A DNA stretch of 64,000 bases from an uncultured Collinsella sp. (lineage in GTDB: Bacteria; Actinomycetota; Coriobacteriia; Coriobacteriales; Coriobacteriaceae): assembly GCA_900768265.1 (NCBI GenBank), contig CAAGCF010000023.1, positions 1 through 64,000 of the forward strand, in the 5' to 3' direction. The notes beneath the pieces are model-generated. The model saw only the letters and a list, made by a program, of their open reading frames with translations. It did not search any database and was not told the origin of the DNA. Shown here in pieces: positions 35,509 to 44,089 of this stretch. How positions within the stretch are numbered: position 1 is the stretch's first letter; each line of letters opens with the position of its first letter. The position numbers were made by a program, and so were the translations under genes.

Positions 35509-36591
35509 TTATTTCTCCTCAATAAGCTTGTCGACCTCGGCCATAAGCGCGTCGACAATTTGATCCTCAGCTACTTTACCAATGATCTGGCCATGCGAAA
35601 AGAGCAGGGCCTGACCACGTCCGCAAGCAACGCCCAGGTCGGCATCAGAAGCCTCACCGGGACCATTAACGGCACATCCCATGACGGCAATCGAAAGCGG
35701 CGCGGCATAGTTCTTAAGCCGCTCGGTTACTTCCTCGGCGATAGGAATCAGGTTAACCTGACAGCGGGCGCACGTGGGGCACGAGACAATCTCGGGACCG
35801 CGGCGACGCAGGCCCAGCGACTGCAAAATTCCCCAGGCGACCGGCGGCTCCTCAACAGGATCGGCCGTGAGCGAGACGCGCATGGTGTCACCGATACCCT
35901 CAGACAGCAGGATACCAAGGCCCACCGAACTCTTGATGGTGCCCTGCAGCTTTGTACCCGCCTCGGTTACGCCCAGGTGAAGCGGAACGTGGGGAATCTC
36001 ACGCGACAGGGCTCGATAGGTATCGAGCGTCGTTTGCACGCTATGGGCCTTGGCCGAAAGCACAATGTTCGTAAAGCCGCGGTCTTCAAAATGCTTGACG
36101 AAACGCTCGCTCGACATCACGAGCTTTTCGGGCTGCGTGAGGTCGTCGCGCTCGGCGATATCCTGCTCAAGCGAACCGGCGTTGACGCCGATACGAATCG
36201 CACAGCCCGCGGCACCCGCAGCATCGATCACCGCGTCAACCTTGGCCCAATCGCCGATATTGCCGGGATTGATGCGCAGCTTGGCGGCACCGGCCTCCAC
36301 GGCGCCAATGGCGAGCTTATGGTTAAAGTGGATATCGGCGACAATCGGCACCGGAGACTCGGCACAGATGGTGCGGAAACCCTCAAGCGCGGCCTCGGTG
36401 GGCACACTCACGCGCACAATATCGCAGCCAGCCTGCGCCAACGCGCACACTTGCGCAAGCGTTGCCTGGGCATCGGCGGTATCGGTGCAGGTCATAGATT
36501 GGACCACCACCGGCGCGCCGCCACCGATCTGCACGCCTCCCACATGCACGGGGCGCGTCAGCTCGCGAGGCAAAGGATGGGATAAAGACAA
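35509..36591 (-). CDS. ispG: 4-hydroxy-3-methylbut-2-enyl diphosphate synthase (IspG)
   Basis: IspG is an iron-sulfur enzyme of the MEP isoprenoid pathway. The 360 residues contain the N-terminal TIM barrel (VQSMTCTDTADAQATL, PIVADIHF, LRINPGNIG) and C-terminal cluster cysteines (SCPTCARC and MGCAVNGPGE). I chose TTG 36591 (SLSHPLPREL) because GGGGAG lies eight bases upstream. A GTG nine bases earlier is too close to that site, and frames further upstream lie inside rseP. It follows rseP; dxr-rseP-ispG-proS is a widely conserved order. Confidence 0.95.
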   Translation of the reverse strand: MSLSHPLPRELTRPVHVGGVQIGGGAPVVVQSMTCTDTADAQATLAQVCALAQAGCDIVRVSVPTEAALEGFRTICAESPVPIVADIHFNHKLAIGAVEAGAAKLRINPGNIGDWAKVDAVIDAAGAAGCAIRIGVNAGSLEQDIAERDDLTQPEKLVMSSERFVKHFEDRGFTNIVLSAKAHSVQTTLDTYRALSREIPHVPLHLGVTEAGTKLQGTIKSSVGLGILLSEGIGDTMRVSLTADPVEEPPVAWGILQSLGLRRRGPEIVSCPTCARCQVNLIPIAEEVTERLKNYAAPLSIAVMGCAVNGPGEASDADLGVACGRGQALLFSHGQIIGKVAEDQIVDALMAEVDKLIEEK

Positions 36592-36604
36592 TCCAAACAC
36601 TCCC

Positions 36605-37966
36605 CTACAGAATAAATCGAAGGATGTCGGAACGAAGCATATAGACAAACAACAGCGCAAAGAGCGCGATGCCCACATAGCTCACAATCGTCTGGACCTT
36701 GAGCGGAAGCTCGCGGCCCGCAATCTTCTGAATAATCTCGATGACCAGCTTGCCGCCATCGAGTGGCGGGATGGGCAGCAGGTTCATAAAGCCAAGCGAG
36801 AACGAAATGAGGGCGGCAAACGAAAGGAACGTGGCAGGGCCGGCAGCAGCGGCCTGTGAGGACATAACGCTAATACCCACGATCGAAGAGGACTGATCGA
36901 GAATCTCCATCGTATGCTGCGGCTGGAGCAGGCGCATCACGCCCTCCGCAGTCTGCACGACATAGGAGAACGACAGGCGAGCCGACGTGATGGGGTCCAG
37001 TCGCACCACGCGCGTGGAGGCGTAGACACCGAGCCGCTCGTCGTCTTTCAGTGCAACGGTGGTCGTGTGCTTCTTGCCGTCGCGCTGGTATTCGATAGCG
37101 ATATCGTCCTGACCGGTAGCTTTACCGACGGCATCATACACATCCGTCCAGCTCGAGCAGGACACGCCGTCGACCGAAAGAATGGCATCACCGGCCTCGA
37201 TACCCGCCTTGGCGGCAATCGAACCCTCATCGACCTGACCGATCACGTTGCTATCGACCGGCACCGAAACTCCGGCGATCGAGTAGATGCTCATGAGCAG
37301 CAAAAAGCCCGTCAGAATATTAACGAGAATGCCTGCGAGCAGCATAAAGGCACGCTTGAGAAAACCCTGGCCCAGATAGGTATGCGAACGCTCCTGCTCA
37401 AGAAACTCGGACGCGGTGACCGGCGGCTCCCACACGTCGCCCTCGGCAGTCGCGTGCGCGCGATCGAACAGGCGGCCATCAAAGGTGGTATGTCCCGCAG
37501 CGTCACGCGGTAGCGTTTGATACTTAGACGGATAATAGCTGGACGAAGGCTTTTCCCCTTCCTCATACCAAGGCGCGATGGAGCCCCAGCCCAACAGCAA
37601 GGCACAAGCCTCGTGAACATCCTCTTCGGGCAGGTCCAACTCGGTCGAAAGGTCCGCAACCGAAACGCGACCATGGCGATAGATCGCCGCGAGCACACGG
37701 TCGGCACACGAGACATCGGTCGGATCCATGCCGCAGATAGCGGCATACCCGCCCAGCAACAGCGGCGTCACGCCAAACTTGGTACCCATGCGACGCGATG
37801 TATGGTGAATATCGAAACGGCACGGCAGGCCCAAGAAGAACTCCGTCACGCGCACGCCGCAGGCCCGAGCCGCTAAAAAGTGGCCGCCCTCATGCAGAAA
37901 CACGAGGACGGAAAGCATCAGCAGGCCCCAAAAGACCGAAGAAAGAACGCTCAGAACAGTATCCAT
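36605..37966 (-). CDS. rseP: RseP/S2P-type intramembrane metalloprotease with inserted domain
   Basis: This site-2 protease cleaves substrates within the membrane, such as anti-sigma factors. From ATG 37966 it has 453 residues: HEGGH (25-29) in the first helix, further membrane segments near 205-230, a PDZ domain (about 240-320), and NLLPIPPLDGG for the third metal ligand. Between the family motif GVTPLLLGGYAAICGM (65-80) and the next helix (ending FLKRAFMLLAG) there is a segment of about 115 residues. It contains a helix-turn-helix-like stretch (VLAAIYRHGRVSVADLSTEL, DLPEEDVHEACALLLGWG). Typical RseP has about 30-50 residues there. It lies between dxr and ispG as usual. Confidence 0.92.
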   Translation of the reverse strand: MDTVLSVLSSVFWGLLMLSVLVFLHEGGHFLAARACGVRVTEFFLGLPCRFDIHHTSRRMGTKFGVTPLLLGGYAAICGMDPTDVSCADRVLAAIYRHGRVSVADLSTELDLPEEDVHEACALLLGWGSIAPWYEEGEKPSSSYYPSKYQTLPRDAAGHTTFDGRLFDRAHATAEGDVWEPPVTASEFLEQERSHTYLGQGFLKRAFMLLAGILVNILTGFLLLMSIYSIAGVSVPVDSNVIGQVDEGSIAAKAGIEAGDAILSVDGVSCSSWTDVYDAVGKATGQDDIAIEYQRDGKKHTTTVALKDDERLGVYASTRVVRLDPITSARLSFSYVVQTAEGVMRLLQPQHTMEILDQSSSIVGISVMSSQAAAAGPATFLSFAALISFSLGFMNLLPIPPLDGGKLVIEIIQKIAGRELPLKVQTIVSYVGIALFALLFVYMLRSDILRFIL

Positions 37967-37983
37967 AAAACGAAAAGCAATCC

Positions 37984-39177
37984 TTACGAGGAGGAACGGG
38001 TTGCAGCGAGCACCTCGGCGGCCTTGGCACGAGCCCACGCATCGATATCACTAAGCTGCTCAAACGAAGCAACCGCCTGTGTATCGTGCGCGTCCATGCA
38101 AGACTCCACAATGCGATCGATGTCGGTAAAGGTGCAGGCATCGTGCAGGAAGGCATCGACGGCAACCTCGTTGGCGGCATTCAGCACGCATGGCATGGTG
38201 CCGCCCGATTTGCCCGCACGTTCGGCTAGTGCGAAGCAGCGGAACGTTTCCATGTCGGCGGCATCGAAGGTAAGCTGCCCCAACGCACGAAAATCGATAC
38301 GCGGCGCCGGGGTTCCCCAGCGCTCGGGATACGAAAAGGCAAACTGGATGGGAATACGCATGTCGGAGGCACCGAGATGCGCCATCACGGAGCCGTCGGC
38401 AAACTCGACCATCGAATGGATCTTGGACTGGCGCTGAACAACCACGTTGATAAAATCCAGGTCGCAGCCGAACAGATGCATCGCCTCGATGCGCTCCAAG
38501 CCCTTATTCATGAGGGTGGCGGAGTCGATAGTGATTTTGGCTCCCATGGCCCACGTGGGGTGCGCGAGGGCATCGGCGCGGGTCACCCGGTTGAGTTCGT
38601 CACGTGTACGGCCAAAGAACGGGCCGCCCGAGCAGGTAAGCCAGATGCAGTGGGCCTCGCGCGGATTCTCGCCCAGATAGCACTGGTAGATTGCAGAGTG
38701 CTCGGAATCGACCGGGATGAGCTGACCAGGCTGAGCCAGGGGCATCAGCAGGTCACCACCGACGACGAGTGATTCCTTATTGGCAAGCGCCAGGCGCTTG
38801 TTGGCGGTCAGGGCCGCATGACTCGCCTCGAGACCGGCCGCACCCACGATGGCCACGAGCACGCAGTCGACGTCATCGCGACGCGCCAGGTCGCAAACGG
38901 CCTGCGCGCCGACACCGAGCTGGGTGCCCTCCGGCAATTCCTGCAAAACGGCATCTGCGCCATGAGCAGCATCGGCCACGGCAACCGCCGGGACCGAAAA
39001 CTCACGCGCAGCCGCAACGAGCTCGGAGGTGCTGGAGTTAACGGATAACGCCGTTACCTGCAGGCGATCGGCATGCTGACGGCAGACATCGAGCGCCTGG
39101 GTGCCGATGGAACCCGTACAGCCTAAAATGGCCACACGGAGGCGACCGTCAGGACCATACGTCACTTGATGCGCCAT
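37984..39177 (-). CDS. dxr: 1-deoxy-D-xylulose 5-phosphate reductoisomerase
   Basis: Dxr makes 2-C-methyl-D-erythritol 4-phosphate in the MEP pathway. The 397 residues show the NADPH-binding GCTGSIGTQAL (19-29), ALANKESLV, the active-site PVDSEHSAI, TCSGGPF, and MGAKITIDSATLMNKGLE, all standard. ATG 39177 overlaps the cdsA stop (TAATG), so the two are coupled. It is followed 17 bases later by rseP. Confidence 0.97.
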   Translation of the reverse strand: MAHQVTYGPDGRLRVAILGCTGSIGTQALDVCRQHADRLQVTALSVNSSTSELVAAAREFSVPAVAVADAAHGADAVLQELPEGTQLGVGAQAVCDLARRDDVDCVLVAIVGAAGLEASHAALTANKRLALANKESLVVGGDLLMPLAQPGQLIPVDSEHSAIYQCYLGENPREAHCIWLTCSGGPFFGRTRDELNRVTRADALAHPTWAMGAKITIDSATLMNKGLERIEAMHLFGCDLDFINVVVQRQSKIHSMVEFADGSVMAHLGASDMRIPIQFAFSYPERWGTPAPRIDFRALGQLTFDAADMETFRCFALAERAGKSGGTMPCVLNAANEVAVDAFLHDACTFTDIDRIVESCMDAHDTQAVASFEQLSDIDAWARAKAAEVLAATRSSS

Positions 39178-40052
39178 TACAGCACGCCCCCGATCATCAA
39201 CAGCAGCTGCGCCGTGATGCAGCCAAAGATCAGCGAATCGCTGCGATCGAGCATGCCGCCATGACCCGGAATGAGGTTGCCGGAATCCTTGACACCGACG
39301 CCGCGCTTGATGCGCGACTCGATCAGGTCGCCGACAACGCCCAAGATGGACACGACAACGCCGCAGAGCAGTGCGTAGGGCAGGTTCAGCTTATAGAAGT
39401 GCGTGGCCCACAGGATGAGCCAGATCAGAACCGATCCCAAAATACCGCCGACAAAGCCCTCCCAGCTCTTTTTTGGAGAGATCTTGGGGACCATCTTGTG
39501 CTTGCCGATGCGGCTGCCCACGATATAGGCAAACGAATCGGACACCCACAGCGAAGCGCACACGCCGACCGACAGCAGAGCGCCGGGAAAGCCCGGCACG
39601 GCGTCGCGCAGCAGTACGATGGCCGACAGCATAAAGCCGGTGTAGATGGGGCCCATGAGCGTCACGGCGACATCCGAGATGCGGGTGCGAGGCGACCACA
39701 CATACCAAATACCCACCGCGAGCATCAGGGCAAACAGCAGGGCGTTGAGCAGCAGTGAATCGCCGAGCGCCGATAGCGGAAAGAGCACGGCGGCGATAAT
39801 GCCCAGGCGCTCGTTGGCCACCTTGCCATCGAGCCTCGTCATGCGGAAGAACTCATAACAGCACAGGCCGCTCATGACGGAGACGAAAATGGCCGTGGGA
39901 ACGATGCCCAAAACCAGGCAGAGGATGAAGACGACGGCGTAGACGATACCTGCGGCGGCACGGGTAATAAAACCGGCCAGCCACGACGTCGTAGCCGCGC
40001 CGCTCTTGACGGCAGGCGTCTTGGAATCAGACACCTTGGGACGATCGGACAC
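39177..40052 (-). CDS. cdsA: phosphatidate cytidylyltransferase
   Basis: CdsA makes CDP-diacylglycerol for phospholipid synthesis. The 291 residues have a basic soluble N-terminus (1-25), about eight membrane segments, and the family signature near the C-terminus: SRIKRGVGVKDSGNLIPGHGGMLDRSDSL, matching S-x(2)-KR-x(4)-KD-x(5)-PGHGGxxDR. The start is GTG 40052 with GAGGAGGCCTAATC upstream. It sits between uppS and dxr, the common order. Confidence 0.97.
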   Translation of the reverse strand: MSDRPKVSDSKTPAVKSGAATTSWLAGFITRAAAGIVYAVVFILCLVLGIVPTAIFVSVMSGLCCYEFFRMTRLDGKVANERLGIIAAVLFPLSALGDSLLLNALLFALMLAVGIWYVWSPRTRISDVAVTLMGPIYTGFMLSAIVLLRDAVPGFPGALLSVGVCASLWVSDSFAYIVGSRIGKHKMVPKISPKKSWEGFVGGILGSVLIWLILWATHFYKLNLPYALLCGVVVSILGVVGDLIESRIKRGVGVKDSGNLIPGHGGMLDRSDSLIFGCITAQLLLMIGGVL

Positions 40053-40054
40053 GA

Positions 40055-40849
40055 TTAGGCCTCCTCGGTCTTGCTCAGTCCACCAAACCTACGGTCACGG
40101 CCCTGGTAGGCCAAAATGGCGTCGACAAGGCCCCAACGATCGAAGTCGGGCCAATAGGTATCAGTGACGTAAAACTCGGAATAGGCAACCTGCCACAGCA
40201 GATAGTTCGAAAGACGAAGCTCGCCGGAGGTGCGAATCACAAGCTCCGGATCGGGCAGCCCAGCGGTGTACAGGTGCGAAGCCACCATATCATCGTCGAT
40301 AGCGGCGGGATCGATCTTGCCGGCAGCCGCATCAAGCGCGATCTGGCGGACAGCGCGGGTGATCTCAGCACGGGCACCGTAGTTAACGGCCAGCGCCAGC
40401 GTCATACCGGTATGGTCGGCGCACTCGGCAAGGCCGCGCTCAAAGACGTCGCGGGTCTTCTTGGGCAGCGCGGAAATATCGCCCAAAAAGACAACGCGAA
40501 CATTCTCGCGCTTAAGCAGCGGCAGCTCATCGATAAACGTCTTGGCAAACAGGTGCATCAGAACGTTGACTTCGTGCTGCGGGCGATTCCAGTTTTCGGT
40601 CGAAAATGCATAGGCCGAAAGCACGTCGACGCCCAGGCGCACGCAGGCGGTAATGATCTCGCGCAGAGAGACGATGCCGGCCTTGTGGCCTTCGGTGCGG
40701 GCAAGACCGCGCGCCGTGGCCCAACGGCCGTTGCCGTCCATGATGCACGAAATATGGTGCGGAATGTTATTGAGGTCAAGGTCGGAAAAACCGACGCCCG
40801 CAGGGGCGTCGGCAAAGTACTCGACCAGTTTATGCTCGTCGTATTGCAC
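40055..40849 (-). CDS. uppS: undecaprenyl diphosphate synthase (isoprenyl transferase)
   Basis: UppS is a cis-prenyltransferase that builds the undecaprenyl carrier for cell-wall synthesis. The 264 residues contain IMDGNGRWA (catalytic Asp, residue about 38), HKAG, STENWNRP, NYGAR and the C-terminal RTSGELRLSNYLLWQVAYSEF. The start is GTG 40849 with GGAG seven bases upstream, overlapping the region right after the frr stop. Its product carrier links to dgkA earlier in the window. Confidence 0.97.
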   Translation of the reverse strand: MQYDEHKLVEYFADAPAGVGFSDLDLNNIPHHISCIMDGNGRWATARGLARTEGHKAGIVSLREIITACVRLGVDVLSAYAFSTENWNRPQHEVNVLMHLFAKTFIDELPLLKRENVRVVFLGDISALPKKTRDVFERGLAECADHTGMTLALAVNYGARAEITRAVRQIALDAAAGKIDPAAIDDDMVASHLYTAGLPDPELVIRTSGELRLSNYLLWQVAYSEFYVTDTYWPDFDRWGLVDAILAYQGRDRRFGGLSKTEEA

Positions 40850-40850
40850 C

Positions 40851-41387
40851 TTAGATCTCCATGACCTCGGCTTCTTTTTCCTTCAGAAGCTCCTCAACCT
40901 TGGCAACATACTCGTCGGTATGCTTCTGGACCTTGGCCTGCTCGCGACGGACATCGTCCTCGGTGAGCTCCTCGTCGCGCTCGAGCTTATTGTTAAAGTC
41001 GCGGCGGATGTTTCGGATGGAGACCTTGGCCTGCTCGGCGTACTCGCGGCACTCCTTAACGAGCTCGCGGCGACGCTCCTCGGTGGGAGCCGGGAACGGC
41101 AGACGCACGACGGTACCATCGGAGTTGGGGGTAATGCCCAGGTCGGAGGCACTGATGGCCTTGACGATGGCATTGATGAGCGCCTTATCCCACGGCTCGA
41201 TAAGCAGCATATGGGCCTCGGGGGTCTTAACGGCGGCAACCTGCGTGACGGGTGTGGGAACACCGTAGTAGTCGACGGTGATGTCGGACAGAATGTTAGC
41301 GTTGGCGCGGCCAGTGCGGACCTTGGAGAAGTTATGCTTGAGGGACTCGAGTGACTTGTCCATGTGGGCGGTGATGTTCTCTGCCAT
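40851..41387 (-). CDS. frr: ribosome recycling factor
   Basis: RRF splits post-termination ribosomes with EF-G. The 178 residues show RTGRANANILSDITVDYYGVPTPV near the N-terminus and the long coiled-coil arm, ending with REQAKVQKHTDEYVAKVEELLKEKE. It is slightly shorter than the usual 185. ATG 41387 follows pyrH by two bases; pyrH-frr-uppS-cdsA is strongly conserved. Confidence 0.98.
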   Translation of the reverse strand: MAENITAHMDKSLESLKHNFSKVRTGRANANILSDITVDYYGVPTPVTQVAAVKTPEAHMLLIEPWDKALINAIVKAISASDLGITPNSDGTVVRLPFPAPTEERRRELVKECREYAEQAKVSIRNIRRDFNNKLERDEELTEDDVRREQAKVQKHTDEYVAKVEELLKEKEAEVMEI

Positions 41388-41389
41388 GC

Positions 41390-42112
41390 TTAATCCTCCT
41401 GATAGACGAGCGTGCCGACGGGCTCACCCGCGAGCGCGCGCTTGACGGTGTCCTCGCCATCGATGTTGAGGACCAAAATGGGCATACGGTTGTCCTGGCA
41501 AAGAGCCGTAGCCGTGGAATCCATAACCTGCAGGCCGCGAACGAGAACCTCGTGATAGGTGATCTTGTCAAAGCGGACGGCGTCAGCGCACTTGACGGGA
41601 TCCTTGTCGTAGATGCCATCAACCTTGGTGGCTTTAATCAGAATCTCGGCACCGATCTCACAGGCGCGAAGGGCCGCGGCGGTGTCAGTCGTAAAGTACG
41701 GATTACCCGATCCGGCGGCAAAGATAACGACGTTGCCCTTGGACAGGTGGTTGATGGCGCGACGGCGAATATAGGGCTCGCAGATCTCGTTCATCTGGAT
41801 AGCGCTCATCACGCGGCAGGGAACATCGTTGTGCTCGAAGGCATCCTGCAGGGCAAGCGCGTTCATAACGGTAGCGAGCATACCCATGTAATCGGCCTGG
41901 GCGCGGTCCATACCACCGGCGGCGCCGGCCATGCCGCGGAAAATATTGCCGCCGCCGACAACGACGCCAACCTCATGACCAACGGCGAGCAGCTCCTTGA
42001 CCTGCTTGGCAAGATGATCGGTAACCTTGGGGTCGATGCCGTAGTTGCCATCGCCCATCAGCGCTTCACCGGAGAGCTTCAAAAGCACGCGTTTATATCG
42101 GATGTCGGACAA
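41390..42112 (-). CDS. pyrH: UMP kinase
   Basis: UMP kinase phosphorylates UMP to UDP, linking the pyr operon's product to nucleotide pools. The 240 residues belong to the amino-acid kinase family: RVLLKLSGEALMG, VGGGNIFRG, ATVMNALALQDA, TTDTAAALRA and TKVDGIYDKDP. The start is TTG 42112 with the strong site AAAGGAGGATCGCT; no ATG is available nearby. It is first in the operon running to proS. Confidence 0.98.
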   Translation of the reverse strand: MSDIRYKRVLLKLSGEALMGDGNYGIDPKVTDHLAKQVKELLAVGHEVGVVVGGGNIFRGMAGAAGGMDRAQADYMGMLATVMNALALQDAFEHNDVPCRVMSAIQMNEICEPYIRRRAINHLSKGNVVIFAAGSGNPYFTTDTAAALRACEIGAEILIKATKVDGIYDKDPVKCADAVRFDKITYHEVLVRGLQVMDSTATALCQDNRMPILVLNIDGEDTVKRALAGEPVGTLVYQED

Positions 42113-42141
42113 AGCGATCCTCCTTTAATTAGACTCATAAC

Positions 42142-42169
42142 ATAATATCAAAGGCTTAACGGGGAGCCA
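42142..42169 (-). promoter_or_regulatory. weak promoter candidate for the pyrH operon
   Basis: Minus-strand TGGCTC, 16 bases, TATTAT lies just downstream of the tsf terminator and 30 bases from pyrH. The -35 match is poor, but a promoter is needed here because the preceding terminator looks strong. Confidence 0.3.
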
Positions 42170-42170
42170 T

Positions 42171-42210
42171 GAAAAAGCAGGCTGTGAGTAAAACCCACAG
42201 CCTGCTCATT
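42171..42210 (-). terminator. rho-independent terminator of tsf
   Basis: Minus-strand GAGCAGGCTGTG pairs with CACAGCCTGC, followed by TTTTT. It begins about 20 bases after the tsf stop codon. Confidence 0.9.
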
Positions 42211-42229
42211 ACCAGCTACAAGAGCTTAT

Positions 42230-43099
42230 TTACTCGCCACGGACCAGACGGTCAAAGGCAACGACGGTAATGGTGTCGCCGAGCTCCTTGGAGACCTGCT
42301 CAGCGTACTTCTTGATGGTGAGGGAGCTGTCCTTGATGAACTCCTGCTCGGTGAGCACGGACTGCTTGTAGAACTTCTCCAGACGGCCAACAGCCATCTT
42401 CTCCTGGATAGCCTCGGGCTTGCCGGACTCGGCAGCCTGAGCCATGTAGATCTGCTTCTCGTGCTCGACGGTCTCAGCCGGAACCTGATCGCGGGTAGCG
42501 CAGATCGGGGCGACGGCGGCAACCTGAAGGGCAACGTCGTGAGCAAAGGTCTTGAAGGACTCAGCCTGAGCGGTCTCGGCCTTCTCGAAAGCGAACTCGA
42601 CGAGAACGCCGATCTTACCACCCATGTGGATGTAAGAAGCGAGAGCGCCGTTCTCAGCCTTGCGGGCGGCGAAACGGGAGATCTTCATGTTCTCGCCCAT
42701 GATGTGAATCATCTCGGTGAGCTCGGAGGAAACGGTCTCCTCGCCCATCGGCTTCTCGAGCAGAGCGTCGACGTCAGCAGGCTCGGTGGTAGCGGCAACC
42801 TCAGCGACCTTGGAAGCAAAGCCGGTGAACTTGGCGTTAGAGCCGACGAAGTCGGTCTCACAGGAGAGCTCTAGCAGCGCGCCGGTCTTGCCGTCCTCGG
42901 AGACGAACGCGGCGACAGCGCCCTCGTTGGTCTCACGGCCAGCCTTCTTGGCAGCCTTGGCGAGGCCGTTCTTGCGCAGAACGTCGACAGCGGCGTCCAT
43001 GTCGCCGTCAGCCTCGACGAGAGCCTTCTTGCACTCCATCATCGGGGAGTCGGTCATCTCGCGGAGCTGCTTGACCATAGCGGCGGTAATCTGGGCCAT
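42230..43099 (-). CDS. tsf: elongation factor Ts
   Basis: EF-Ts regenerates EF-Tu-GTP. The 289 residues contain the N-terminal UBA-like motif (AAMVKQLREMTDSPMMECKKAL) and the core with SCETDFV and HMGGKIGVLVEF. ATG 43099 (MAQITAAM) has GAAAGGAACCACA upstream; a start five codons earlier lies in the binding site. It follows rpsB by 45 bases; rpsB-tsf is the standard pair. Confidence 0.98.
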   Translation of the reverse strand: MAQITAAMVKQLREMTDSPMMECKKALVEADGDMDAAVDVLRKNGLAKAAKKAGRETNEGAVAAFVSEDGKTGALLELSCETDFVGSNAKFTGFASKVAEVAATTEPADVDALLEKPMGEETVSSELTEMIHIMGENMKISRFAARKAENGALASYIHMGGKIGVLVEFAFEKAETAQAESFKTFAHDVALQVAAVAPICATRDQVPAETVEHEKQIYMAQAAESGKPEAIQEKMAVGRLEKFYKQSVLTEQEFIKDSSLTIKKYAEQVSKELGDTITVVAFDRLVRGE

Positions 43100-43144
43100 T
43101 GTGGTTCCTTTCAAAGAGATGAAAAAGAATTAACTAAGACTGAT

Positions 43145-43873
43145 TTACTCGGCCTTGGGCTCAGCGGCCATCTCGGCCTCGGAGACCTGCTCCTTGCCGG
43201 AGCCAGCGAGGCAGGCGTCAGCCATGAGCTCGCACATAAGGGTGACAGCGGAGATAGCGTCATCGTTGCAGGGGATGCCGTACTCGACCTCGTCGGGATC
43301 GGAGTTGGTGTCGATCAGGGCGACGACGGGGATGTTCAGGCGCTGGGCCTCCTTGATGGCGTTCTCCTCGCGCTTCGTGTCGATAACGAAGAGAGCCTGG
43401 GGCAGACCCTTCATGTCGCGAGCGCCACCGAGGTTGGTCTGGAGCTTGGTAAGCTCCTTACCGAGCACAGCCTGCTCCTTCTTGGGGAGCACTGCCATGC
43501 GGCCGTCCTCGACCATGGCCTCGAGCTCCTCCATGCGGTTGATGCGGGAGCGGATGGTGACGAAGTTGGTCAGCATGCCGCCGAGCCAACGCTGGTTGAT
43601 GTAAGGCATGTTGGCGCGCTCAGCGGCGTTCTTAACGGCCTCCTGAGCCTGCTTCTTGGTACCGACGAACAGCACGTTGCCACCCTTGGCGACGTTCTTG
43701 ACGAAGGTGTAGGCCTGGTCGGCGTCGAGGATGGTCTGCTTGAGGTCGAGGATGTAGATGCCGTTGCGCTCACCGAAGATGAACGGCTTCATCTTGGGGT
43801 TCCAGCGACGGGTCTGGTGACCGAAGTGGCAGCCGGCCTCGAGCAGGGTGCGGATATTAATCTTGGTAGCCAT
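43145..43873 (-). CDS. rpsB: 30S ribosomal protein S2
   Basis: S2 is a late-assembling small-subunit protein. The 242 residues show LLEAGCHFGHQTRRWNPKMKPFIFGERNGIYILDL, the classic N-terminal signature, and VIDTKREENAIKEAQRLNIPVVALIDTNSDP. The Ala/Glu-rich tail is normal. ATG 43873 has CACAGGAGGTTTAAC upstream. It has a strong promoter and a leader of about 135 bases. Confidence 0.98.
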   Translation of the reverse strand: MATKINIRTLLEAGCHFGHQTRRWNPKMKPFIFGERNGIYILDLKQTILDADQAYTFVKNVAKGGNVLFVGTKKQAQEAVKNAAERANMPYINQRWLGGMLTNFVTIRSRINRMEELEAMVEDGRMAVLPKKEQAVLGKELTKLQTNLGGARDMKGLPQALFVIDTKREENAIKEAQRLNIPVVALIDTNSDPDEVEYGIPCNDDAISAVTLMCELMADACLAGSGKEQVSEAEMAAEPKAE

Positions 43874-44043
43874 GTTAAACCTCCTGTGGTTTGCCTCCGC
43901 GCGGGGTCATCCTCCAAAACCAACCCGGACATGTGCTACCAAAGCCCGGGCACCACGGTATGAAGTAGCCGCGCGTGCGTGATAAAAACCTGTTGCCGTG
44001 AAGCAACCCGATGAATGATAGCAGGATTGCCTCTTCCTGCCAA
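43874..44043 (-). promoter_or_regulatory. rpsB promoter and structured leader
   Basis: Minus-strand TTGGCA (44043-44038), 17 bases, TATCAT (44020-44015) preceded by TGC; this is the best promoter in the window. The leader of about 135 bases can form GTTGC/GGCAAC and CCCGGG/CCCGGG-type hairpins. It may be an S2 autoregulatory region, which I infer from position only. Confidence 0.65.
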
Positions 44044-44089
44044 CCCGCAATCAAAACCACACACCTAAGCGCAACGCGAGCCGTCCAGC

